Source: Algoriphagus sediminis
GTDB lineage: Bacteria; Bacteroidota; Bacteroidia; Cytophagales; Cyclobacteriaceae
Assembly: GCF_030403435.1 (NCBI RefSeq)
Contig: NZ_JAUEPH010000001.1
Span: 310,001 to 374,000 of the forward strand
Reading direction: 5' to 3'
Length of the DNA stretch: 64,000 bases
The notes below the pieces were generated by a model, which searched no databases, was not told the DNA's origin, and saw only the letters and a list, made by a program, of their open reading frames with translations. Position 1 is the stretch's first letter; each line of letters opens with the position of its first letter. Below are positions 46,153 to 54,284 of the stretch, one piece after another. Made by a program: the position numbers and the translations under genes.

Positions 46153-47013
46153 CTAATCCCCCATCTTATTCCCCACATAAATCAAAATTCCAGAGGTTAA
46201 AAACATAAGTAAACCATAAACTGCAGAGGGGATAGTCATGGTAGAATTCATCAGTAATGTAGCTCCGATCGTGATACCCAAGGTTCCATTTTGAATCCCT
46301 GACTCTATAGAAATAGTCTTAGCTTGCTTAATACTTAATCCAAGAAACCTGGCGGAAAAGTAACCAACACCTAGTGTTGCAAGATTTAAGGCCAAAGAAA
46401 CCGGACCTACTTGTGAGAAGTAGTTGACAATATTCTCTTTCTCCTTTAGCAAAGCTGCCACTACGATCACCACGAAGAATACGGTAGAAATAATCTTAAA
46501 TGGACGCTCAAGGTTTCCTGCCAGCAAGGGAGCTTTCTTTAGTACCATCATCCCGAGCAACACCGGGATTATGGTTATAAATAGCACCGCAATCACAGTA
46601 TTTAGCACATTGAGCTGCTGTTCCTCTCCTCCCGGAATGAAATAAACAATAGAGAAATTCACGATAATGGGAATGGTAATTACCGTAACTAGGGATGCGA
46701 TGGCTGTGAGGGTGACGGATAAAGCTGCATCCCCTTTTGCCAGGTAGGTGATTAGGTTTGAAGTTGCTCCTCCTGGGCAAGCCGCCAAAATCATCATTCC
46801 TACCGCTAGCTCGGGTTGCATCCCAAATAGCTGAATGAGTCCGAAAGCTATGGCTGGTAAAATAATCAGCTGATTGACCAGTCCCAGAGTTACTGCTTTA
46901 GGAAAAATGAAAATTCGCTTGAAATCGATGGGTTTCAATGTGATCCCCATCCCGAACATGATAACAGCCAGCGAGAGCGGCAAAAAAACTTGAGTAAGTA
47001 CGTTAGATTCCAT
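46153..47013 (-). CDS. Bile acid:sodium symporter (BASS) family protein
   Basis: A 286-residue transporter with about nine or ten membrane helices. FLPLSLAVIMFGMGITLKPIDFKRIF, the conserved PKAVTLGLVNQLIILPAIAFGL and ILAACPGGATSNLITYLAKGDAALSVTLTAIAS are signature stretches of the BASS family; ISIESGIQNGTLGITIG is the second crossover motif. Bacterial members carry bile acids or other organic anions such as pantoate or keto acids with sodium; the substrate here is unknown. It lies 11 bases behind the DUF819 gene and is probably co-transcribed with it. Confidence 0.9.
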   Translation of the reverse strand: MESNVLTQVFLPLSLAVIMFGMGITLKPIDFKRIFIFPKAVTLGLVNQLIILPAIAFGLIQLFGMQPELAVGMMILAACPGGATSNLITYLAKGDAALSVTLTAIASLVTVITIPIIVNFSIVYFIPGGEEQQLNVLNTVIAVLFITIIPVLLGMMVLKKAPLLAGNLERPFKIISTVFFVVIVVAALLKEKENIVNYFSQVGPVSLALNLATLGVGYFSARFLGLSIKQAKTISIESGIQNGTLGITIGATLLMNSTMTIPSAVYGLLMFLTSGILIYVGNKMGD

Positions 47014-47024
47014 TCTTTTTCAGT

Positions 47025-48164
47025 TTATCCAAAATATCCTGCCACCAAAAACCCAGCATAAGTCCCTATAGCATTTCCCAGACTTCCCACTAAAATTCCT
47101 GGGACCAGAAGGTCAGGTCTTTCCAGACTTTCTGCCGCCGCCAGCGCAGTAGTGTTTCCCCCGACGTTGGCCATCGAAGCTACTGCGACCACATCCCAAT
47201 CCATTCGGAATACCGCTCCAATCCCAAAAATCACCAAACCATGAATTATCACAATCAGGCCAACAAAAAGGGAAAGGAATGGTGCGAGTTCACCAAGGCC
47301 TTGCAGAGTGCTTAGATCACAGAGCCCACCTATGGCAGCTAAAAAAAGTAGGATGAGAAAAAAGCCTAGGGTACGAGTTCCCTTAAGTTTTCGATTCATG
47401 GGTATTTGTGCCAAAATCAGGGCAAGTGTAGTCAGCGTTATGATTTCAGGAATAGCAGGAATCAAGTCAGTCATCCAACGAGAAAAGGCCAAGGCCAGAA
47501 AAGCCAAACTGAAAATCATTCCGAGCCCCTTTAAGCTGATTTCTTCCTTTGCGGATTCATGAGAGGTTTCCTTACTTTCTCTAATGACTTTCTTTCTCGG
47601 AAGTAGTTTCTGAAGATATTTTGGAAGGATAAGGGTAATGATGATCCATGGAGTACCTATCAGATTATCCACCACCGTAGTTGCTGCAAAGAGATCAGCA
47701 TTTTCATTCATCTGGTAGTGAAGAGCTACTGCGTTGAAATTAATACTGCCTCCGATGTAGGTACCAGTGAACATTCCAGCAATCACATGGGCGTATTCCC
47801 CTATTACCTTTTCAGGATTCATAATCCACCAGGAGATCACCACCCCCATTATGGTACCTACGGCACCCAAAATAAACATCAAAAGAATGGGTATCCCAGC
47901 ATTTTTTATGCTTTTCAGATTTACTTCCAGTAAAGTGATGAATATACCCAGTGGGGCGAGAAAAAGGAAAATGCCATCATATATCACATTCCCATCAGTC
48001 ACAGCTGGCACGATACCGATATTTGCAGCGATAGCAGTGATCAAAATAATCAGAATGGGTGAACCTATCGTTCTACCCCATTTGAACTTCCCTAGCCACA
48101 CAGACAGAAATAGAAAAAAGCATAGCATACCCGCCACGTAGATGGGGCTTTGAATGAAGTTCAT
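47025..48164 (-). CDS. DUF819 family membrane protein
   Basis: A 379-residue protein with about 10-11 membrane helices. GEYAHVIAGMFTGTYIGGSINFNAVA and VDNLIGTPWIIITLILPKYLQKLLP are typical of DUF819 (YjcL-like), and VASMANVGGNTTALAAAESL plus VPGILVGSLGNAIGTYAGFL form the second repeat, suggesting a secondary transporter fold. The function is not established. First gene of a two-gene minus-strand unit with the BASS transporter. Confidence 0.88.
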   Translation of the reverse strand: MNFIQSPIYVAGMLCFFLFLSVWLGKFKWGRTIGSPILIILITAIAANIGIVPAVTDGNVIYDGIFLFLAPLGIFITLLEVNLKSIKNAGIPILLMFILGAVGTIMGVVISWWIMNPEKVIGEYAHVIAGMFTGTYIGGSINFNAVALHYQMNENADLFAATTVVDNLIGTPWIIITLILPKYLQKLLPRKKVIRESKETSHESAKEEISLKGLGMIFSLAFLALAFSRWMTDLIPAIPEIITLTTLALILAQIPMNRKLKGTRTLGFFLILLFLAAIGGLCDLSTLQGLGELAPFLSLFVGLIVIIHGLVIFGIGAVFRMDWDVVAVASMANVGGNTTALAAAESLERPDLLVPGILVGSLGNAIGTYAGFLVAGYFG

Positions 48165-48295
48165 TCTGAAAAATAGAAAAAATAAATAATCTGTAGAGCT
48201 AAGAAATGTGAGTATCTGAAGATAAGCTTAGACTCAATCATTATATTGCTTTTAGTTTTTCAAAAATTTATATTCAAGAACACTATTTGAACAGT

Positions 48296-49138
48296 ATGAA
48301 AAGAATTAGTCTCTTTATTTTGCTAGGAACCATAATTTTTGCCTGCTCACAAGGCGCAGCCCCTCCTATCGATACAGAAATTGCAACCAGCCCTTACACT
48401 CATGGAAGAGTGGTATGGCATAACCTGGCCTCTCCAGACCCGGAAGCTTCAGCTAGTTTTTATGAAGCTGTATTTGGCTGGAACGCAGTCCCTTATGGAG
48501 AAGGCAATAGAAAGGTTTGGGTTTACCAGAAAAGTGGGGAACCAATTGCCCTAATGGCACAATATCGAACAAAAGATGGATCTGGAGAATGGATCGGAGC
48601 TATATCGGTTCCAAATGTAGATGAGGCTGTAGAAAAAGCTAGATCCATGGGTGCAGCGGTTTTGGAGGACACCCGGGTTTCTGAAAGTTTAGGAACTGTT
48701 GGTTTCATCCAAGATGCCCAAGGTGCAAATATTTCTTTTATCAAATTTACCAATGGAGATCCTGAGCCTGGATTTCCTGAGACAGATGATTTTCTTGGAC
48801 TTGAGCTTTGGTCAAACAACCCTGAAGAATCGATTAGCTTCTATACTGATATAATAGGTTACCAGACCGCAAAAATGGATGGTGTCGGAATTGACTACAC
48901 TATGTTTCAAATGGATGGAAAAAACTGTGCTTCTGTGATGCAAAACCCAGCTGAAGATACTCGGTCCCATTGGGTTCCTTACGTTCGTGTGAGTGACTTA
49001 AACGCTACCGTAGCAAAAGTCAAGTCTGCCGGTGGGACCATGCTTGTGGAGCCTTCCCCCGAGATTCGAGGTGGTACGGCGGCACTTTTCTTGGATCCTA
49101 CGGGAGCTCCAATGGCTATTCAGGTTTATAACCCTTAA
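48296..49138 (+). CDS. VOC family lipoprotein with two glyoxalase-like modules
   Basis: A 280-residue protein. The ATG at 48296 gives MKRISLFILLGTIIFAC, with Cys17 as lipidation site; a TTG three codons earlier is less likely. Two consecutive vicinal-oxygen-chelate units are visible: GRVVWHNLASPDPEASASFYEAVFGW...GTVGFIQDAQGANISFIKF and FLGLELWSNNPEESISFYTDIIGYQ...GGTAALFLDPTGAPMAIQVY. The order and length match two-module VOC proteins. Export to the envelope is unusual for this fold. Function unknown. Confidence 0.85.
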   Translation: MKRISLFILLGTIIFACSQGAAPPIDTEIATSPYTHGRVVWHNLASPDPEASASFYEAVFGWNAVPYGEGNRKVWVYQKSGEPIALMAQYRTKDGSGEWIGAISVPNVDEAVEKARSMGAAVLEDTRVSESLGTVGFIQDAQGANISFIKFTNGDPEPGFPETDDFLGLELWSNNPEESISFYTDIIGYQTAKMDGVGIDYTMFQMDGKNCASVMQNPAEDTRSHWVPYVRVSDLNATVAKVKSAGGTMLVEPSPEIRGGTAALFLDPTGAPMAIQVYNP

Positions 49139-49148
49139 CTTAAAAATC

Positions 49149-49328
49149 ATGATCAAAAAAATAGTAATCATATTATTCGTAATCGGAAGTAGTTTTCTTT
49201 ATTACTCTTGCTCAAACATGCATATGTCGGGAGGGGTGGGACTAAATTTCACCGGCGGACCTCATGGCCCGCGATTGACACCAACCATGAACGTGGGAGT
49301 TTATGGCGGAGGTCCTGTTCGCTGGTAA
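49149..49328 (+). CDS. Small glycine-rich lipoprotein (59 residues)
   Basis: The frame MIKKIVIILFVIGSSFLYYSC gives a lipoprotein signal with Cys21, then a 38-residue glycine/proline-rich tail (SGGVGLNFTGGPHGPRLTP...GVYGGGPVRW). The frame is open further upstream but overlaps the VOC gene, so the ATG at 49149, 10 bases after the VOC stop, is chosen. A terminator follows. No known family. Confidence 0.7.
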   Translation: MIKKIVIILFVIGSSFLYYSCSNMHMSGGVGLNFTGGPHGPRLTPTMNVGVYGGGPVRW

Positions 49329-49347
49329 AATCCCTTGAATCTAATCT

Positions 49348-49384
49348 AGTGTCAATTCCTTAAGGGGGCTGACACTATTTTTTT
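49348..49384. terminator. Terminator between convergent genes
   Basis: AGTGTCA / TGACACT 7-bp stem with a 15-base loop containing CCTTAAGG, then a T run on the plus strand. It serves the VOC/small lipoprotein unit and overlaps the stop codon of the convergent aminotransferase gene. Confidence 0.8.
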
Positions 49385-50466
49385 GTGTAAAAATCCCGAA
49401 CTGTTTTAATCACATAGTCAATTTCCTGGTCGGTGAGAAAAGGATTTAAAGGAATTGACAAGCAGGTTTTTGTTATACTTCTTGCTTTCGAAAAGTCACC
49501 GTCAACCCGGAAGGGAGACATATCGGGCAAAATCATAGGATAGTGAAGTGCTGTTCTGATTCCCTTTAACTTCAGAAATGAACGTAGCTCATCTCGCTTT
49601 TTTGATTTTATGACAAAGAGGTGAGCATTATGATCCTCCGACAAAATTCCTTTCGGCATATCTAATTCTTCCAGATCAGCGAAGGCCTCAAGATATTTTT
49701 TTGCGATTTCCTTTCTTTTTATCTGTTGCTCCTGAAAAAATGAAAGCTGAACTGAAAGAAAGGCTGCCTGAAGTGTATCAATTCTGGCATTTCTCCCTGA
49801 AAGTTCATGAGCATCTCTCTGAGATTGGCCATGATTGGACAGTAAAGCGATTTTCTCTGCAAGTTCCTGATCATGTGAGGTGCAGGCCCCTGCCTCCCCC
49901 AAGGCTCCAAGATTCTTTGTGGGATAAAAACTCAATGCGCCAATATCTCCAATAGTTCCTGAAGCTCTTCCATTCTGGACCGCCCCGAAAGATTGAGCTG
50001 CATCTTCTATTACCCAAAGGTTTTTCCTCTTGGCCTCTTTAATTAAAGACTCCATGTACACCATTTTCCCATAGAGATGAACTGGGATAATGGCCTTGGT
50101 TTTTACTGTACAAAGCTCGGTCCATCCATCTCCAATCAGTCCATTTTCATCGGTATCCGAAAAAACAGGAGTTGCCCCAACCAGCTTCACTACTTCAGCA
50201 GTAGATACCCAGGTCAATGCAGGAACAATGACTTCATCACCTTCTCCTACTCCCAATGCTCTCAGGGCCATTTCGAGGGAATCAGTACCATTCCCTAACC
50301 CTATGGCATGGTTAACACCGAGAAACTTTTCTAGCTCCCTTTGAAAATCAGTCACAGCTAAACCGCCTGAGTAAAGACCTTCTTCCAGTCTCTCCTCAAA
50401 AGCCTGGCTCAATTTTTCTTTTTGAGCAGCAGAAACCCTCTTCAGATCAAGAAATGGTACAATCAT
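49375..50466 (-). CDS. DegT/DnrJ/EryC1/StrS family sugar aminotransferase
   Basis: A 363-residue PLP enzyme of the sugar-aminotransferase family. MIVPFLDLKRV at the N-terminus, GLGNGTDSLEMALRALGVGEGDEVIVPALTWVST, VIEDAAQSFGA (cofactor Asp) and the Schiff-base Lys184 in SFYPTKNLGALGEAG are all present. It converts a keto-sugar nucleotide to an amino sugar for surface glycans. It overlaps the end of the upstream glycosyltransferase gene by 20 bases, so the two are coupled. Confidence 0.92.
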   Translation of the reverse strand: MIVPFLDLKRVSAAQKEKLSQAFEERLEEGLYSGGLAVTDFQRELEKFLGVNHAIGLGNGTDSLEMALRALGVGEGDEVIVPALTWVSTAEVVKLVGATPVFSDTDENGLIGDGWTELCTVKTKAIIPVHLYGKMVYMESLIKEAKRKNLWVIEDAAQSFGAVQNGRASGTIGDIGALSFYPTKNLGALGEAGACTSHDQELAEKIALLSNHGQSQRDAHELSGRNARIDTLQAAFLSVQLSFFQEQQIKRKEIAKKYLEAFADLEELDMPKGILSEDHNAHLFVIKSKKRDELRSFLKLKGIRTALHYPMILPDMSPFRVDGDFSKARSITKTCLSIPLNPFLTDQEIDYVIKTVRDFYTKK

Positions 50467-51736
50467 CTAGAATACTTGCTAGTTTTTTGGTTAAATTTTT
50501 TCTTGAAAACTTCTCTAAATCAGTCTTATCACAAGTCTTTTCTTCATCTAAGAAATGTCTTCGAATGGCTCTTTGAATCCCCAATTCATCTTGATGAGCG
50601 AGAACTTCTCCCCCACCACTGTCTTTTAAAATTTTTGCTGAATCTCCATCAGAATCTCCAAGTGCCAAAATGGGGACTCCCGTCGAAAGGTATTCGAAAA
50701 GCTTACCCGGGATATTCCCTTTGGAATTTTTCGTATTGGTCAGAATCAAAACAAGTACATCGGCTCTAGCGTAGAATTCAAAGACCTTTTCATGAGAAAA
50801 ATAGCCCGGGAATTCCACATGTTTACTTAGCCAATCATCCATCTGAACAAAATTTCTCACCACATCACTGACCTGTCCGACAAAGGTGAATTTAACATCT
50901 TCCAGGGTAGGTTCAAACTCATTTTTAAATGCCCTGAGAACTGGAATGGGATTCCGAATAGAATCAATTATTCCTGTGTAAACTAAACGAAACCCCCCTG
51001 ACTTAAACTTCTTTTTGCTGAATCCTGAGGGTAAATCAGCAGGGTCATATCCATTGGTCAATAATTCTATTTTTCTTCCAGAAAGTCTTTCAAGGTCTGA
51101 TTTAAAAGTTTGAGAGATGGTGGTCACTGCATTGGCATTAGCCAAAACATCTGCCTCTAAACTCTGGTGTTTTTTTAGAGCCCAGGGCCTTACCTCCAGC
51201 TCATCCCAAAGCTCCCATTCTGACCAAGGGTCGCGGAAATCTGCAATCCAGGGTAGACCTGTCTGATCATGAATTTTAGCTCCAATTAGGTGCATGCTAT
51301 GGGGCGGCCCTGTAGTAATCATAGCATCAATATTCAACTCCTCAATTTTTTCAAGAAGCGTTTTGACAGAGGGCTTTACCCAAAAAATTCTTGGATCTGG
51401 TATGAGAAGATTGGCCCTGGCCCAGATGGCCACTTTCTCCAAGGTTGTTTTTTCGCTTTGCTCCATAATCCGAGCAACATGCTTCTTTTTCTTACCTCGG
51501 ATTTTATCTAAAACCTGATAAGGCTCCCAAATAGTGGATTTCAGAACTGTGGTTTCATCACTTACTTCCTCCAGGAGACTTTCATCCTGTAAATCAAAAT
51601 CAGGGTTTTGGGGTGTATAGATTACTGGTTCCCAGCCAAATTCGGGAAGATATTTAGAGAACTTAAGCCATCTCTGTACACCAGAACCGGCGCTGGGGGG
51701 CCAGTAATAAGTAATAATAAGTACGCGTTTCTTCAT
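50447..51736 (-). CDS. Glycosyltransferase family 4-type protein
   Basis: A 429-residue GT-B fold glycosyltransferase: KRVLIITYYWPPSAGSGVQRWLKFSKYLPEFGWEPVIYTP opens the acceptor domain, and RLVYTGIIDSIRNPIPVLRAF, FTFVGQVSDVV and FYARADVLVLILTNTKNSKGNIPGKLFEYLSTGVPILALGDSDGD form the donor-binding domain with the E-x7-E-like motif region. It likely adds a sugar in surface polysaccharide or glycolipid synthesis. Followed by the sugar aminotransferase. Confidence 0.9.
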   Translation of the reverse strand: MKKRVLIITYYWPPSAGSGVQRWLKFSKYLPEFGWEPVIYTPQNPDFDLQDESLLEEVSDETTVLKSTIWEPYQVLDKIRGKKKKHVARIMEQSEKTTLEKVAIWARANLLIPDPRIFWVKPSVKTLLEKIEELNIDAMITTGPPHSMHLIGAKIHDQTGLPWIADFRDPWSEWELWDELEVRPWALKKHQSLEADVLANANAVTTISQTFKSDLERLSGRKIELLTNGYDPADLPSGFSKKKFKSGGFRLVYTGIIDSIRNPIPVLRAFKNEFEPTLEDVKFTFVGQVSDVVRNFVQMDDWLSKHVEFPGYFSHEKVFEFYARADVLVLILTNTKNSKGNIPGKLFEYLSTGVPILALGDSDGDSAKILKDSGGGEVLAHQDELGIQRAIRRHFLDEEKTCDKTDLEKFSRKNLTKKLASILDDCTIS

Positions 51737-51771
51737 TCGATATCAAATTACCACTAAGTCCAGAAAAAAAG

Positions 51772-51801
51772 AAAGGGAACGATATGATCACCGTTCCCTT
51801 T
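51772..51801 (-). terminator. Intrinsic terminator of the isocitrate dehydrogenase gene
   Basis: 10-bp perfect stem AAAGGGAACG / CGTTCCCTTT with a 10-base loop; on the minus strand followed by a U-rich stretch. It lies 27 bases beyond the gene's stop. Confidence 0.85.
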
Positions 51802-51827
51802 TAAGCTTTGTTATGAATAATTAAATT

Positions 51828-53282
51828 TTACTCACCCTGGGCAAGAGAGTAACCTCTGCTTCCATCGAATAAGTATAGATGCTCTGTTTTGATGAAATCA
51901 AATCCAAGCTCTTTGATCTGCCTTAGAAGTTCTAAGACTGTATCATTGGTTATAACTTTCTCATCGGCTGTTTTAAATCTACATCTCCAGTGATCGGTAC
52001 AGAAAGTTTCTGGCATTGGATTAGGGAAGACCTTAACTCCTCTGTTAGTGATTAACTGTAGTTTCAATCCATCCGCATCAGCTTTTCTTAGACCTTCTCC
52101 GATCACATTTGGATCTCTCCCAGCCTCATCCCAATCTATAAATACATCCACTCCGATCAGTTCCTTTTTCGCCCTTTTCTTTGGCTTGAGTGTGATTTGC
52201 ATCGGTTCTGTATCTTCTTTGTCATAATGAACCGGGGTCATTTTCTCAGGCTTTTTGCCCAATCTTTCAATTACTGCATCTGCAAACTCCTGAGTACTGG
52301 CTCTTTTGGAAGAAAGTCCTTCCTGATAAATATCTCCCGTATGAATTCCATCTTCTAATGTCTTCATCCAGGCATTTGCAATCATTTCAGCCTTCTCAGG
52401 TTTCCCGATGTGAACAAGCATCATGATAGCTCCATTGATGAGTCCGGATGGATTTGCAATGCCCTGTCCAGCGATGTCAGGGGCAGAACCGTGTATTGCT
52501 TCGAACATAGCCACTTCAGCGCCTACATTGGCAGATCCACCTAGACCGACAGAACCTGTTACCTGAGCTGCAATATCAGAGATAATATCACCATAAAGGT
52601 TAAGAGTAACCACTACGTCAAAAATCTCAGGTCTTTCCGCGATCAGAGCACTTCCGATATCGATAATCTTATGATCATTTTCAATTTCAGGATACTCTTT
52701 AGCGATTTCGTCAAACTTTTTATGGAAGAGACCGTCAGCAATCTTCATAATATTGTCCTTGGTCATACAGGTCACACGCTTACGGCCATTCTTCTTTGCA
52801 AATTCAAATGCGTAACGGATGATTTTCTCAGAACCTGGCTCAGAAATCAATTTCAGAGTTTGATAAACTTCGTCCGTCTGTCTGTGCTCAATTCCTGCAT
52901 AAAGATCTTCTTCATTTTCACGAATAATAACCAAGTCTGTCTTGGGAAAATGAGTCTTTACAAATGGAGAATAGGCTTTACACGGACGAACATTAGCAAA
53001 TAAGCCGAATGATTTTCTGGTAGTTACATTAAGCGACTTAAAACCTCCACCTTGAGGTGTAGTGATTGGTGATTTCAAAAATACCTTGGTCTCCCTAAGT
53101 GAATCGATTGACTTCGGCTCCATTCCGGAACTGATCCCTTTCAAGTATACTTTCTCGCCAATTTCGATGACGTCGTATTCAAGATCTGCACCTGCCGCAT
53201 CGAGAATTTTCAAAGTGGCTTTCATAATCTCTGGTCCGATCCCGTCACCATAGGCGACTGTAATTTTTCTTTTGGAAGACAT
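51828..53282 (-). CDS. icd: NADP-type isocitrate dehydrogenase, long form
   Basis: A 484-residue decarboxylating dehydrogenase converting isocitrate to 2-oxoglutarate. ITVAYGDGIGPEIMKATLKIL, TTPQGGGFKSLNVTTRKSFGLFANVRPCKA, the IRENEEDLYAGIEHRQTDE block and LNLYGDIISDIAAQVTGSVGLGGSANVG are family motifs, and AMFEAIHGSAPDIAGQGIANP closes the core. An additional C-terminal domain of about 130 residues (KRAKKELIGVDVFIDWDEAGRDPNVIGEGLRKADADGLKL) is like the long Thermus-type enzyme. The start at 53282 is taken because longer frames run over a good promoter box and the divergent gene. NADP use is from family likeness only. Confidence 0.9.
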   Translation of the reverse strand: MSSKRKITVAYGDGIGPEIMKATLKILDAAGADLEYDVIEIGEKVYLKGISSGMEPKSIDSLRETKVFLKSPITTPQGGGFKSLNVTTRKSFGLFANVRPCKAYSPFVKTHFPKTDLVIIRENEEDLYAGIEHRQTDEVYQTLKLISEPGSEKIIRYAFEFAKKNGRKRVTCMTKDNIMKIADGLFHKKFDEIAKEYPEIENDHKIIDIGSALIAERPEIFDVVVTLNLYGDIISDIAAQVTGSVGLGGSANVGAEVAMFEAIHGSAPDIAGQGIANPSGLINGAIMMLVHIGKPEKAEMIANAWMKTLEDGIHTGDIYQEGLSSKRASTQEFADAVIERLGKKPEKMTPVHYDKEDTEPMQITLKPKKRAKKELIGVDVFIDWDEAGRDPNVIGEGLRKADADGLKLQLITNRGVKVFPNPMPETFCTDHWRCRFKTADEKVITNDTVLELLRQIKELGFDFIKTEHLYLFDGSRGYSLAQGE

Positions 53283-53315
53283 ATGGTTAGATGAATTAGT
53301 TAAAATTTGATGGTG

Positions 53316-53323
53316 CAAAAGTA
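53316..53323 (-). promoter_or_regulatory. Predicted -7 box of icd
   Basis: TACTTTTG on the minus strand, 34 bases before the chosen start. It supports the start at 53282 rather than the open frame that continues to 53498. Confidence 0.5.
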
Positions 53324-53430
53324 AGAAAAAAAGCGGGAAGAGAGCTTTGGCAAATCCTAAAATTAGGTGATGCTTTGTATAAAAGATCCTTAGGTAAATT
53401 TCAGCAAATTTGGATTTTTCCAAGACCTGA

Positions 53431-53461
53431 TTTGTGATGTTAGGCCCTTCACGTATATTTG
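53431..53461 (+). promoter_or_regulatory. Promoter of the enoyl-CoA hydratase gene
   Basis: TTTG (53431-53434), 19-base spacer, TATATTTG (53454-53461): an exact match to the Bacteroidota pattern, 22 bases before the ATG. Confidence 0.75.
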
Positions 53462-53483
53462 CCCCATATCGAAAGCAACAAAT

Positions 53484-54269
53484 ATGACGGACTTTCAAAA
53501 TATCCTCACAGAAACGAAAAACGGGGTTTTATACCTCACTATAAATAGAGAATCTAGTCTGAATGCATTGAATTACAGCACACTAGAGGACCTTAAAATT
53601 ATCTTTGATGAGATCATTGATAGCAAAGAAATCAAAGCCGTAATCCTTACCGGAGCGGGTGAAAAGGCCTTTGTTGCAGGTGCAGACATCCGAGAAATAG
53701 CAGACCTAAACGAAGTTAATGCAAGGAAATTTGCGGAGAATGGACAGGAGATTTTCTCCACGATTGAAAACTGCAACAAGCCTGTAATCGCTGTAACTAA
53801 TGGTTATACGCTCGGTGGAGGCTGTGAACTTGCCATGGCCTGTCATATGAGGATTGCCACTGCAAATGCAAAGTTCGGACAACCTGAGGTAAACCTAGGC
53901 ATTATTCCTGGTTATGGTGGAACTCAGAGGTTGACCATGTTGGTCGGCCGCGGAAAAGCCAATGAACTTATGATGACTGGTAATCTAATCGATGCCCAAG
54001 AAGCCCTGTCCCTAGGCCTGGTCAATCACGTATTACCGACAAAGGAAGAAGCAATGCAGAAGGCAGAATCTCTTCTAAAAACCATAATGGAAAAGGCTCC
54101 GCTTGCAATTGGGATGATTATTGATTGTGTAAATGCAGTGTATCTCTCGGAGGAGAATGGATATCAGACTGAAGCAAACTCCTTTGCCAGATGTGTGAAA
54201 TCCGGAGATTATGTAGAAGGAACCTCTGCTTTTTTAGAAAAAAGAAAGCCAGTCTTTCGAGGGGAATAA
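53484..54269 (+). CDS. Enoyl-CoA hydratase/isomerase family protein
   Basis: A 261-residue crotonase-fold protein: VLYLTINRESSLNALNYSTLEDL at the start, the oxyanion-hole stretches AVILTGAGEKAFVAGADIREIADL and NGYTLGGGCELAMACHMRIA with the first catalytic Glu in GGGCE, and the second Glu in FGQPEVNLGIIPGYGGTQRL. Both catalytic Glu residues are present, as in true hydratases that add water to trans-2-enoyl-CoA. Preceded by a strong promoter and followed after 15 bases by a flippase gene, probably on the same transcript. Confidence 0.93.
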   Translation: MTDFQNILTETKNGVLYLTINRESSLNALNYSTLEDLKIIFDEIIDSKEIKAVILTGAGEKAFVAGADIREIADLNEVNARKFAENGQEIFSTIENCNKPVIAVTNGYTLGGGCELAMACHMRIATANAKFGQPEVNLGIIPGYGGTQRLTMLVGRGKANELMMTGNLIDAQEALSLGLVNHVLPTKEEAMQKAESLLKTIMEKAPLAIGMIIDCVNAVYLSEENGYQTEANSFARCVKSGDYVEGTSAFLEKRKPVFRGE

Positions 54270-54284
54270 GTACGCTCACCGTGA

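Noticed and set aside
53283..53498. 72-residue N-terminal extension of isocitrate dehydrogenase
   Set aside because: It crosses the TACTTTTG promoter box and the divergent hydratase promoter, and the family N-terminus begins at MSSKRKITVAYGDG.
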